Part shown: piece by piece, positions 17,309 through 25,125 of the stretch
How positions within the stretch are numbered: position 1 is the stretch's first letter
Layout: each line of letters starts with the position of its first letter
Assembly: GCA_003513555.1 (NCBI GenBank)
Contig: DOPG01000150.1
Coordinates: forward strand, 6,325-39,856
Length of the DNA stretch: 33,532 nucleotides
Origin: Rhodopirellula sp.
Lineage (GTDB): Bacteria > Planctomycetota > Planctomycetia > Pirellulales > Pirellulaceae
Reading direction: 5' to 3'
The notes under the pieces: model-generated
What the model saw: only the letters and a program-made list of their open reading frames with translations
Told to the model about the DNA's origin: nothing
The model's database searches: none
Position numbers and translations under genes: made by a program

Positions 17309-17866
17309 CTATTCTGGTTCGATTCCGAAATCCCGAATCGTTGTCAGTGTGTGCAATTCAAGACCTTTGGCCTTGAATGCCTCTTCGCCACCAGCCAAGC
17401 GATCAATGATCGCAATGACTTTCTCAACGACGAGACCATATTCTCGAGCCGCGTCGACTGCTTTCAAAGCGCTACCACCACTGGTGATGACATCCTCGAC
17501 GATGACAACCCGTTGCCCTGCTTTAACGGGGCCTTCGACTTGTTTCCCTGTTCCGTGATCCTTGGGTTCCTTGCGGACCATGAAACCTTTCAGTGGCAAA
17601 TCCTGTTGACCCGCCAAGGTGATGATGGACGCTGTAATCGGATCAGCGCCGATCGCCATCCCTCCCACTGCTTCAGGTAAAGTGCCTGTTGAACGCATCA
17701 CGTCCAACATTCCCTCTGCAATCACGTTGGCACCCTTGGGATGTAGCGTGATGTTGCGGCAATCGAGGTAATACGAGGCCTTCTTTCCACTGGCCAAGGT
17801 AAATTCACCTTGCTGCAGTGACTCGGTTCGGATCAGTTCCAGCAACGCATCACGGTCATATGACAT
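17309..17866 (-). CDS. pyrE: Orotate phosphoribosyltransferase
   Basis: PyrE joins orotate to PRPP to give orotidine 5'-phosphate in de novo pyrimidine synthesis. The 185 residues are a standard length. Visible signatures are GEFTLASGKKASYYLD near the N-terminus (orotate side), the flexible-loop region VRKEPKDHGTGK (97-108) and the PRPP-binding motif VVIVEDVITSGGSA (120-133). The start is ATG at 17866 with only a weak ribosome-binding sequence. The gene sits between an L,D-transpeptidase gene (58 bases upstream) and a nuclease-like gene (47 bases downstream), all on the minus strand. A hairpin followed by seven T residues lies in the upstream gap, which raises the possibility of attenuation. 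Confidence 0.95.
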   Translation of the reverse strand: MSYDRDALLELIRTESLQQGEFTLASGKKASYYLDCRNITLHPKGANVIAEGMLDVMRSTGTLPEAVGGMAIGADPITASIITLAGQQDLPLKGFMVRKEPKDHGTGKQVEGPVKAGQRVVIVEDVITSGGSALKAVDAAREYGLVVEKVIAIIDRLAGGEEAFKAKGLELHTLTTIRDFGIEPE

Positions 17867-17885
17867 CTTGGAGGCTCTTCGTCAG

Positions 17886-17917
17886 AAAAAAAGGGAGAGA
17901 GGTAGTTTGTCACTCCC
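17886..17917 (-). terminator. Hairpin plus T7 tract between the L,D-transpeptidase gene and pyrE
   Basis: Read on the minus strand, GGGAG (17917-17913) and CTCCC (17897-17893) form a GC-rich 5-base-pair stem with a 15-base loop, followed directly by seven T residues (17892-17886). It begins 7 bases after the transpeptidase stop codon and ends 19 bases before the pyrE start. It looks like an intrinsic terminator or pyrE attenuator. The stem is short and the loop long, so efficiency is uncertain. Confidence 0.45.
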
Positions 17918-17924
17918 CACAGTT

Positions 17925-19250
17925 TTACCGACGAATGGTCACAGATGAACCCCGTGACAGAATGCCGTACAGGTCATCAGCGATATCTTCCGCCAAGCTG
18001 ATACAACCGTCCTTGCTGGGGCGAGTGGGATCCGGGCTACCATGAATGCAGATTTGGTTGCCCAAATCCATCCAAAAATTTCCATATGGATTGGCTGGGC
18101 TTCCCGGAGCAACCGGGGTGCCACTGCGGTTGTAGAACGTCTTGCCAGTCTGCTTGTCCTGAATTGTGTAGGAACCCTCGACAGCAAGGGGATCATTTCC
18201 CACAGCAATGGGGAAGCGACCTGCGTAATAATCACCCATGAACAGTGTCAGCTCTTGCAGTGTCAGGTTGACTTCAGCACGAAAGGGTCCGCGGACCACT
18301 TTCAACTCGGTACCGGGAAGAATGGTCAGTGGGTCCTGAATGCCGTTGATGTTGGCAAGCAGTTGCCATGGCACATCGTATGCTTGGGCAACCTCTTGCA
18401 GGGTTTCACTGCGACTCATCCGGTGGGGTTGTTCCAGCAGGTGTCGTTTTGAGTAAATGACTTCTCGCGCCAGCGGATCGAGACGGGCCAACATTTCGTT
18501 ACGTTGTTCAACCGAAATGTTTGGCGTGTTGTAAAAAATGCTCAGCGTTGCCAGGGCATCTTTGCGTTTGTCCTGTCGGAACTGCATGTCCGCGGTGCGA
18601 ATCGCGTTTGCCAAGCCAATATTAGGTGCAATCTCCGCGGTTACGGTCGCGATGTCAGATCCACTGAGACCAATGTCCTCGGCACTTGCCGTTGCCACTC
18701 CGCCGGCCTGACCCACGCCGGCATTCGGTAAAGCAACACCGCTTGGCTGGAAACTTGGGTCGATATTATCGGGATTCGGTAGTGCGAAATCACCCGCTGT
18801 CTTGGGGTAGCGATCATTCGTGTAAGCGTTGGCAATATCTGCTTGTGTTGCAGCAGATGCCCCGGGTGGCATTGTGTCGCCAACGTCCGCGAGGGGAACA
18901 GGACTACTGGCCTGACCCGAGAGGTTGCTGTCAGTTGCCGCCCCGGCTGCTAGCGAGTTGTCAGGAATGTCGATAGTGCTTCGGCCTTCCTGTCGCTGCA
19001 TGTCGGCCGATGGCGGAGCTTCAGAATTCACGAGAGGTGTACCAAGATTCTCTCCGGGGATGCTACTTCCACCGAGAGATTCAGGCAAACCGAGCGTGGA
19101 GTCAAACGCGGTGTCCAGCCCGTCATCAACAGCAAGTAGACCTTGCACATCTTCGGGGAGAGTTTCCGGTGGCTTGGTCATGGAAACATACGCTCCATAG
19201 ATCACAGCCATCATTAACACAACGATTGCGGCGGTTTTTAACGTCTGCAC
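17925..19250 (-). CDS. Membrane-anchored L,D-transpeptidase (YkuD) with LysM domain
   Basis: This is a cell-wall enzyme that forms 3-3 peptidoglycan cross-links or attaches proteins to peptidoglycan. The 441 residues start with a membrane anchor (about 6-25). A long Ala/Gly/Ser/Pro/Asp-rich low-complexity linker follows to about residue 200, then a helical segment, then a LysM peptidoglycan-binding domain (about 271-320). The C-terminal YkuD domain (323-441) carries the catalytic H403-G and S-K-D-G-C416 pattern. The start is GTG at 19250, decided by a strong GGAGG six bases upstream (19261-19257 on the minus strand). The leader also contains overlapping inverted repeats. The domain set implies peptidoglycan in this organism. 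The pyrE gene follows after a terminator-like element. Confidence 0.93.
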   Translation of the reverse strand: MQTLKTAAIVVLMMAVIYGAYVSMTKPPETLPEDVQGLLAVDDGLDTAFDSTLGLPESLGGSSIPGENLGTPLVNSEAPPSADMQRQEGRSTIDIPDNSLAAGAATDSNLSGQASSPVPLADVGDTMPPGASAATQADIANAYTNDRYPKTAGDFALPNPDNIDPSFQPSGVALPNAGVGQAGGVATASAEDIGLSGSDIATVTAEIAPNIGLANAIRTADMQFRQDKRKDALATLSIFYNTPNISVEQRNEMLARLDPLAREVIYSKRHLLEQPHRMSRSETLQEVAQAYDVPWQLLANINGIQDPLTILPGTELKVVRGPFRAEVNLTLQELTLFMGDYYAGRFPIAVGNDPLAVEGSYTIQDKQTGKTFYNRSGTPVAPGSPANPYGNFWMDLGNQICIHGSPDPTRPSKDGCISLAEDIADDLYGILSRGSSVTIRR

Positions 19251-19267
19251 AACTGTCCTCCATGACG

Positions 19268-19295
19268 GGATCTGATGTGATCAGATCCATCACAT
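19268..19295 (-). promoter_or_regulatory. Two overlapping, mutually exclusive inverted repeats in the L,D-transpeptidase leader
   Basis: Repeat A is GGATCTGAT-GTG-ATCAGATCC (19268-19288), two perfect 9-base arms with a 3-base centre. Repeat B is ATGTGAT-(7)-ATCACAT (19275-19295), two perfect 7-base arms. They share bases, so only one stem can form at a time. The block ends 6 bases from the GGAGG ribosome-binding site of the transpeptidase. It could be a protein operator or an RNA switch. Confidence 0.5.
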
Positions 19296-19545
19296 GTACT
19301 TGCAAGTAATCAACGGTCGAACCACGCCTCTCACTTGTTCCAGCGGGAAACTTGGCCCATCAGCGGTGAGATTAGCGAAAATCTCGGGCTTCCTGCCAGA
19401 TCAGTTTCGCAGCGTCATGGTGGACCCTACCCACCAGAGCTGAAATAGTCTTTGCGCCGTGTTGCGGCGGACTAGTCTGCTCTTGCAGGTACGATCATTG
19501 CTTGCATCATCTTGCCGTCATTTGGGCCCGTCGCGTGCCTGTCGA

Positions 19546-20535
19546 CTACTTCAGCTTGACTCGGCAAAGAAAACTATCAGCGGTGATGTAGAGTGTTTTG
19601 CCATCGGGCCCAAACGTGCAGTTGCTTGTGCGTCCCCCGGTGATCAGTCTTCCCAGCAGTTTGCCTTGAGGGCTGATCACATAGATTCCACCGGGACCGC
19701 TCCCAAAGATCGTGCCATCTTTTGCCACGGCGAGGCCATCGGGAAGTCCGGGGAATTCCTGTATGTATTTCTTGCCATCGAACAGGACTTTGCCTTTTTC
19801 TAGTGTTTTGTCCTGTTTGACGGGAAACGCCATCCAGATGGGATTTTCAGGATCGCTTTGCGCGACGTAAAGAGTTTTCTCATCAGGTGAAAGGCCGATG
19901 CCGTTGGGGCGGGCAAGTTCTTTGCTAACTAAGGTCAATGATCCGTCAGTGTCGAGTCGATAGACTCCACAAAAATCAAGTTCGCGTCTTGGATCGGATT
20001 CTCGATCTGGCAGACCATAGGGTGGGTCAGTGAAGAAGATCGAACCTGAGGAATGAAAGACAAGGTCGTTGGGGCTGTTTAGGCGTTTTCCCTGATAGTT
20101 ATCGACAAGTGTTCGTTTGCCACCACCTTTGGTGAGCACGGAAACACGCCGGTCACCATGTTCGCAAGCGGTTAGCCGCCCCTGTGGATCGAGTGTCAAA
20201 CCATTGGAGCCCGGTTCCAGTCCATAGTAGGTAGCACCTGTATATCCACTGGGTGACATGAACAGGTCGGTGCCTCGTTTTTCGGACCAGCGGAAAATAC
20301 TGTTTCGTGGAATATCCGAAAAAAGCAGGTGTCCCCCGCTGTCATCGGCGACCCATACAGGACCCTCGGTCCACGTGAAGCCACTGGCCAGGACTTCAAT
20401 TTTTGCCTGGGAATCGACAATGGCATCGAACGCGGGGTCGAGCTTTTCTACTCTGCCAAGCGTTGTGGGTGTCTTAGCAACACCAAGGGAGGTAAAGGTA
20501 AGCAGTAGAGCAATGGAAAGATTGACTTGTCGCAT
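19546..20535 (-). CDS. Secreted SMP-30/gluconolactonase/LRE family protein
   Basis: This is a six-bladed beta-propeller hydrolase of the SMP-30/gluconolactonase family, which typically opens sugar lactones with a bound divalent metal. I chose the ATG at 20535, giving 329 residues, because a clean signal peptide begins there (RQVNLSIALLLTFTSLGVA). The reading frame stays open upstream to a TTG at 20688, but those 51 residues look non-coding. Family motifs are TEGPVWV, EPGSNGLTLD, NSPNDLVFHSSG, FTDPPYG, RPNGIGLSPDEKTLYV, LPDGLAV and the C-terminal GPDGKTLYIT. The Glu of TEGP, the Asn of SPND and the Asp of LPDG match the expected metal ligands. It lies downstream of a GH63-type glucosidase on the same strand, suggesting linked sugar metabolism. 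The true lactone substrate is unknown. Confidence 0.9.
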   Translation of the reverse strand: MRQVNLSIALLLTFTSLGVAKTPTTLGRVEKLDPAFDAIVDSQAKIEVLASGFTWTEGPVWVADDSGGHLLFSDIPRNSIFRWSEKRGTDLFMSPSGYTGATYYGLEPGSNGLTLDPQGRLTACEHGDRRVSVLTKGGGKRTLVDNYQGKRLNSPNDLVFHSSGSIFFTDPPYGLPDRESDPRRELDFCGVYRLDTDGSLTLVSKELARPNGIGLSPDEKTLYVAQSDPENPIWMAFPVKQDKTLEKGKVLFDGKKYIQEFPGLPDGLAVAKDGTIFGSGPGGIYVISPQGKLLGRLITGGRTSNCTFGPDGKTLYITADSFLCRVKLK

Positions 20536-20595
20536 GTTTGATCGGCGGAGAGTTTGAGGCAGAGTTGGAAACAGTCCGGGGACGCTTGCGGTGTT

Positions 20596-20613
20596 CTCAC
20601 AGTCTGATGTGAG
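20596..20613. promoter_or_regulatory. CTCACA-N6-TGTGAG inverted repeat upstream of the SMP-30 family gene
   Basis: Two perfect 6-base arms separated by 6 bases lie about 60 bases before the chosen start codon, in the region that the longer TTG-initiated frame would translate. The symmetry suits a dimeric regulator, but it could be chance. Confidence 0.22.
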
Positions 20614-20747
20614 CGTGTTGCAGGCCGTGGCTACAAAATGGGCAGGATTAAAACTGCGGCGTCGATTGTACTTGGTTGCCCACGTCAAATGTTCATCCAG
20701 TCATTAATCCGAAGTGGAAAACTGAATTCCATACATCGCAGCCGCAC

Positions 20748-23462
20748 TCAGACGCCCTGATGCTTCTGAACTTTCGCTTGGCTGCGGAGCATGGATGCCA
20801 CTAATGCTGTCCAGCCTGTTTGGTGATTGGCACCCAAACCTTTGCCATTATCGGCATGGAAATACTCGTAGAACAGGATCAAATCCTTCCATGCGGGGTC
20901 GTTTCGGTAACGCTCGTCTCCGCCATGGGCAGGGCGGTTACCTTCTGAATCGGGTTCAAACAGCGATATCAATCGCCGCTCAAGCTCTCGGGCGACTTCC
21001 AGCAGATTCATCCGATTGCCGCTGCCAGTGGGGCATTCGACTTTGTATTCGTTTCCATAAAAGTCATGGTAGCGTTTCAATGATTGAATCAAGAGATAAT
21101 TGACAGGGAACCAAATGGGGCCACGCCAATTGCTGTTGCCGCCAAACATCCCGCTTTCGCTTTCTCCGGGAACGTAACCGACCTCATGTCGTCGTCCACC
21201 GAAATCAAAAATTAACGGCTCGTCTCGATGTGCTGCCGACATGCTGCGGATTCCAAACGGAGACAGGAATTCATCTTCGTCCAGTAAGACAGCGATGAGC
21301 CTGCGGAATCGGTCTTCTGATGGGATCGCGAGTAGACGACGGCAAGCTTCACCTGAGTCGGGGTCTTCTCGTTCCATGTATGTCATGTGCTGACTTAGAT
21401 CATCACGGTTGCTGAGAAACCAGTTCATGCGACGGCGGAAACCAGGCAGTTTTTCGATAATCTCTTCTTCTAAAATGACACCGGTCATCAAGGGCAGCAG
21501 ACCAACGAGTGACCGCACACGGATTGGGATGGAATGGTCCTTTACGAACAGGTGGTCGTAATAAAAACCATCCTCTTCATCCCACAAGCCGGTGCCGTCC
21601 ATCGAGTTCATGGCTTCCGCAATCGCGACATAGTGCTCAAAGAACTTGCTCGCCATGTCACCATAAGCTTGGTGGTCCTCGGCAAGTTCAATGGCAATCC
21701 GCAACATCGTGCCACAATAGAACGCCATCCATGCAGTTCCGTCCGCCTGTTCGAGGTGCCCTTCCGGAAGTGGTTTGCTGCGATCAAATACGCCAATGTT
21801 ATCGAGGCCCAAAAAGCCACCAGCGAAAATGTTTTTGCCTCGCGGATCTTTGCGATTTACCCACCAAGTGAAATTGATCAATAGCTTTTGAAACGCCCGA
21901 GCAAGGAATACCTTGTCACGTTGGCGTGGTGGGCCAGTCGCTTTATAAACCTGCCAAACACCCCATGCATGCACTGGCGGATTCACATCGCCAAGGTGCC
22001 ATTCGTAGGCAGGGATCTGGCCGCTGGGGTGCATGTACCACTCACGCAAAAAAAGCAGCATCTGCTCTTTGGCAAAGTGTGTGTCCAACCCTGCCATTGG
22101 CACCATATGAAACGCTAAATCCCACGCTGCATACCAGGGGTATTCCCATTTGTCGGGCATCGAGATGATGTCTCGATTGAACAGGTTCCGCCAGTCGCTA
22201 TTACGGCCCTCTTTTCTCGCCTCACTGGTGGGGACACCATTGGGATCACCATCAAGCCAAGTGCTGACAGAGTAATGGTAGAACTGCTTGGTCCACAGCA
22301 AGCCTGCATACGCCTGACGCATGGTGGCTTGACGCTCCAGCGGCAGAGAATGCGGAATCCGATCGGCGTAAAATTCGTCGGTTTCGGCAATGCGAGTCTC
22401 AAACGTGCTTTCAAACGAATCAGCAAATGCCAACTCTGCAAACTTGGCTGGATCATTCTTCGCTTCGTCTGTGATCAGCGGCGATTTTGCGTGGGTTAGA
22501 CGCAAGCGGATTTGCCGAGTCTCGCCGGCTGGGATCATGATCAATCCGTAGACCCCACATTTGGTGCCTCGTTGTTTGGGGTTCACTGCGCGCGTGTCAC
22601 CCAACACAACATAGTCGTTGATCGCATCTTTGAAATATTCCGATTCGCTGGGAAGGTCGGGATAGCGTTTGGTGTTCGTTTCATTATCGGTGAACAGCCA
22701 CGTCCAGCCATCCGTTCCAGCAGCGTCACAAGTGAACCAGAATTCATCCAGTGATTCATGGAAAGTCTGAACGACGTTGTCTTTTAGACGCATTGAGGGA
22801 CGGGTGGTGCAACCTTCATCGGTACATTTCCACGTCCATGTATTGCGGAAAAAAAGTTGCGGTATCAGGTGTAAAACAGCTGATTGGGGACCGTGGTTTG
22901 TGATCGTGAGGCGGATCAGCAAATCGTTGGGATTCGCTTTAGCATATTCAGCCATCACATCAAAATAACGTGATTCATCAAATGCACGCGTGTCTGTGAT
23001 TTCATACTCAGGTTCATTACGATCCCGCATGCGACTGATTTCGACCAGCTCTTCGTAGGGATAACGGCTTTGGGGGTACTTGTACAAAGCCTTCATGTAG
23101 CTGTGCGTCGGTGTGCTATCGAGGTAGTAATAGCATTCCTTCACATCTTCGCCATGGTTGCCTTCCGGGCCCGTGACTCCGAACAGGCGTTCTTTGATAA
23201 TGGGGTCACGACCATTCCATAGTCCTACAGAGAAACAGAGTCGGCATTCACGATCGCAGATGCCAAGCAAACCGTCCTCACCCCAACGATAAGCTCGACT
23301 GCGGGCTTGGTCGTGCGGAAAATAGCTCCAAGTGGTATCACCACCTTCGCTGTAGTCTTCGCGAACGGTGCCCCATTGGCGTTCAGAAAGATAGGGGCCC
23401 CACCGTTGCCAATTCTGTTCTCTCTTGGCGGTATGGACGAGGCGTAGATCTTCGGGCGTCAT
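20748..23462 (-). CDS. GH63-type glucosidase (MGH1-like, (alpha/alpha)6 barrel)
   Basis: This is a large cytoplasmic-type glycosidase of 904 residues that resembles the bacterial glucosidases of the GH63/mannosyl-oligosaccharide-glucosidase group. The N-terminal beta-sandwich carries LSERQWGTVREDY, WSYFPHDQARSRAYRWGEDG and GPEGNHGEDVKE, all conserved in this group. The C-terminal helical barrel includes WEYPWYAAWDLAFHM, whose Asp is the likely general acid, the HLGDVNPPVHAW segment, and SNWRGPIWFPVNYLLI near the end. The start is ATG at 23462. No signal peptide is visible. It precedes the SMP-30 gene on the same strand. The substrate is unclear: family members act on glucosylglycerate, mannosylglycerate or alpha-glucosyl oligosaccharides, and nothing here decides between them. 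Confidence 0.9.
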   Translation of the reverse strand: MTPEDLRLVHTAKREQNWQRWGPYLSERQWGTVREDYSEGGDTTWSYFPHDQARSRAYRWGEDGLLGICDRECRLCFSVGLWNGRDPIIKERLFGVTGPEGNHGEDVKECYYYLDSTPTHSYMKALYKYPQSRYPYEELVEISRMRDRNEPEYEITDTRAFDESRYFDVMAEYAKANPNDLLIRLTITNHGPQSAVLHLIPQLFFRNTWTWKCTDEGCTTRPSMRLKDNVVQTFHESLDEFWFTCDAAGTDGWTWLFTDNETNTKRYPDLPSESEYFKDAINDYVVLGDTRAVNPKQRGTKCGVYGLIMIPAGETRQIRLRLTHAKSPLITDEAKNDPAKFAELAFADSFESTFETRIAETDEFYADRIPHSLPLERQATMRQAYAGLLWTKQFYHYSVSTWLDGDPNGVPTSEARKEGRNSDWRNLFNRDIISMPDKWEYPWYAAWDLAFHMVPMAGLDTHFAKEQMLLFLREWYMHPSGQIPAYEWHLGDVNPPVHAWGVWQVYKATGPPRQRDKVFLARAFQKLLINFTWWVNRKDPRGKNIFAGGFLGLDNIGVFDRSKPLPEGHLEQADGTAWMAFYCGTMLRIAIELAEDHQAYGDMASKFFEHYVAIAEAMNSMDGTGLWDEEDGFYYDHLFVKDHSIPIRVRSLVGLLPLMTGVILEEEIIEKLPGFRRRMNWFLSNRDDLSQHMTYMEREDPDSGEACRRLLAIPSEDRFRRLIAVLLDEDEFLSPFGIRSMSAAHRDEPLIFDFGGRRHEVGYVPGESESGMFGGNSNWRGPIWFPVNYLLIQSLKRYHDFYGNEYKVECPTGSGNRMNLLEVARELERRLISLFEPDSEGNRPAHGGDERYRNDPAWKDLILFYEYFHADNGKGLGANHQTGWTALVASMLRSQAKVQKHQGV

Positions 23463-23554
23463 GCGAATTCTCGATTGTCAGTCAATGTGAGGTGCCGTCG
23501 AGAAAACGCATTGATTCGTCTTCGCCAGTAAACGGCAAGCTTGTTTCCCACCAC

Positions 23555-23575
23555 GCTCGGCAGAAGCTACCGAGC
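23555..23575 (-). terminator. Possible hairpin terminator after pgk
   Basis: GCTCGG (23555-23560) and CCGAGC (23570-23575) form a perfect 6-base-pair stem with a 9-base loop, about 24 bases after the pgk stop on the minus strand. There is no T tract after the stem; TTTTTG lies before it. It may be a factor-dependent terminator or simply a structured spacer. Confidence 0.3.
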
Positions 23576-23598
23576 CGGAGGCTACAAAAATCCTCGAC

Positions 23599-24798
23599 TC
23601 AGGATTCAGTGTCATCCAGAAGATCAACTGCTGCAAAGGCCTGCCCTTCTAGCATGGCAAGACTTGCACCCCCGCCCGTGCTGACATGGCTGACCTGATC
23701 CGCAAAGCCAAGTTGGTCAACGGCGGCTGCACTGTCACCACCTCCGATAATACTGATGGAGTCACCGTCGGCAACGGCCTGCGCAACAGCCTTGGTGCCC
23801 GCATCCATGGGGGGCTTCTCAAAGACTCCCATGGGACCATTCCAAACCACCGTCTTTGCATCTTTAATCACGGCAGCATATTTTGCGGCAGTGTCTGGAC
23901 CAATGTCGAACCCTTCCCATCCATCCGGAATCTCACCAGCAGCTACGATTTTCTTATTGCATCCGGCGATATCGCCGAAGTCATCACCGCAGTGAGTATC
24001 GACTGGCAGGTGCAGTTTCTCACCGCCTTTGGCAATCAATTCCTTTGCCAAATCCACCTTGTCTTTTTCAACGAGACTGTCGCCCACTTGCCCGCCCTTG
24101 GCAAGCGAGAATGTGTAGGCCATTGCCCCGCCAATCAGCACCGCGTCACAGATGCCAAGCAGGTTATTGATGACATTGATTTTATCACTGACTTTGGCAC
24201 CACCCAAAATTGCGACAAAAGGTCGGGCTGGGTTTCCAATGGCATCACTGAGATATTGGATTTCCCGAGCGACCAAGTGGCCGACGACGCGGGGTTTGCC
24301 TCCCATCGCCTGAGGAACCGCAACCATGGATGCATCGCTGCGGTGACAAGTGCCAAAAGCATCATTGCAGTAGCCATCGGCAAACGCGGCCAATTTTCCG
24401 GCGAACTCTTCGCAGCCTTTTTTCTCACCAGAGTTGAATCGCAGATTTTCGAGTACCAGAACCTGCCCATCCTTGAGTGCACCGGCTTTGGCGACGGCAT
24501 CCTCACCGACAGTGTCTGTTGCCATAGCGACGGGTTGACCCAACGTTTCCGCCAGGCAGGCAGCGGCGGGTGCCAAGCTGAACTTTGCCTCAAAGCCTGT
24601 CCCTGCTGGACGCCCCAGATGGCTCATCAGAATCAATTTACCGCCTCGGTCGATCACGCTTTTGATGCTGGGCAATGCCATTCGAATGCGGCGATCGTCA
24701 GTAATCTTCTGAGTTTCATCCAGCGGCACATTAAAATCGACTCGCATCAGGATTGTTTTGCCAGCAACGTCAATTTGGTCGATTGTTTTTTTTGCCAT
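23599..24798 (-). CDS. pgk: Phosphoglycerate kinase
   Basis: This glycolytic and gluconeogenic enzyme transfers phosphate between 1,3-bisphosphoglycerate and ADP. From the ATG at 24798 the protein has 399 residues, the normal bacterial length. Hallmarks are MRVDFNVPLD near residue 20, the SHLGRPAG substrate loop, LENLRF, the AILGGAKVSDK hinge, VWNGPMGVFE, GGGDSAAA and the C-terminal STGGGASLAMLEG. The frame remains open upstream to 24870, but those residues are not Pgk-like. Codons 3-5 contain a run of eight A residues. The gene stands alone, divergent from a secreted protein gene. Its leader has two seven-G tracts (on the plus strand) and a small hairpin. Confidence 0.97.
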   Translation of the reverse strand: MAKKTIDQIDVAGKTILMRVDFNVPLDETQKITDDRRIRMALPSIKSVIDRGGKLILMSHLGRPAGTGFEAKFSLAPAAACLAETLGQPVAMATDTVGEDAVAKAGALKDGQVLVLENLRFNSGEKKGCEEFAGKLAAFADGYCNDAFGTCHRSDASMVAVPQAMGGKPRVVGHLVAREIQYLSDAIGNPARPFVAILGGAKVSDKINVINNLLGICDAVLIGGAMAYTFSLAKGGQVGDSLVEKDKVDLAKELIAKGGEKLHLPVDTHCGDDFGDIAGCNKKIVAAGEIPDGWEGFDIGPDTAAKYAAVIKDAKTVVWNGPMGVFEKPPMDAGTKAVAQAVADGDSISIIGGGDSAAAVDQLGFADQVSHVSTGGGASLAMLEGQAFAAVDLLDDTES

Positions 24799-25125
24799 TT
24801 TGGGTCGTCTCGTCGTTTTACGTCGTGATTCTGGGGGGGCGACTGCGTGCCCTCGGGGGGGCACGATCACAATGGAACTCGTCTTTTTCGCGAATTCAGC
24901 GAAATTCCGTGAGCAGGGATTATCGGCAAACCACGCCGGGTGTCGAGTATGCCTCGCTGCCGCTTGATTGAATGTCCTGAATTCCTCAACTCAGGACCCT
25001 GCAGTGACCGAAATAGCATCAAAGGCCTTGTACGCAGCGATCTGCTTGTGTCGGGATCGGTCGTCGGTGGTGACCCTTCCGTTGAAAAGGTGAATGAGAG
25101 TGTGTTACACGCGAAGGGGACATTG
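24799..25125. promoter_or_regulatory. Divergent intergenic region with G7 tracts and a hairpin
   Basis: This 327-base stretch separates pgk from a divergent gene. It has two G7 tracts (24833-24839 and 24855-24861). The second lies in a perfect 7-base-pair hairpin, CGTGCCC with a 6-base loop and GGGCACG (24846-24865). Three CGTC motifs occur between 24806 and 24828. Both promoters should lie here, but no consensus boxes could be settled. Part of the stretch is an open frame extending the downstream gene, judged non-coding. Confidence 0.4.

Noticed and set aside
17318..17335. GGTTCGATTCC, resembling a tRNA T-loop
   Set aside because: It lies in the C-terminal codons of pyrE, and no acceptor, D or anticodon arms can be built around it.
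19275..19295. A CRP/FNR-type site, suggested by TGTGA and TCACA in the L,D-transpeptidase leader
   Set aside because: The spacing between half-sites is nine bases rather than the six of a CRP site, so only a generic inverted repeat is claimed.
20536..20688. N-terminal extension of the SMP-30 protein from a TTG start
   Set aside because: The extension would place 51 unlike residues before a clean signal peptide; the ATG at 20535 explains the gene better.
23686..24828. A 380-codon open frame on the plus strand, entirely opposite pgk
   Set aside because: Its translation has no domain pattern, and pgk on the other strand matches its family along the whole length. It is a codon-bias shadow.
24799..24870. 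Upstream extension of pgk by 24 residues
   Set aside because: The extra residues are Pro/Arg-rich and unlike any Pgk N-terminus, while the ATG at 24798 gives the standard MAKKTI-type start and length.
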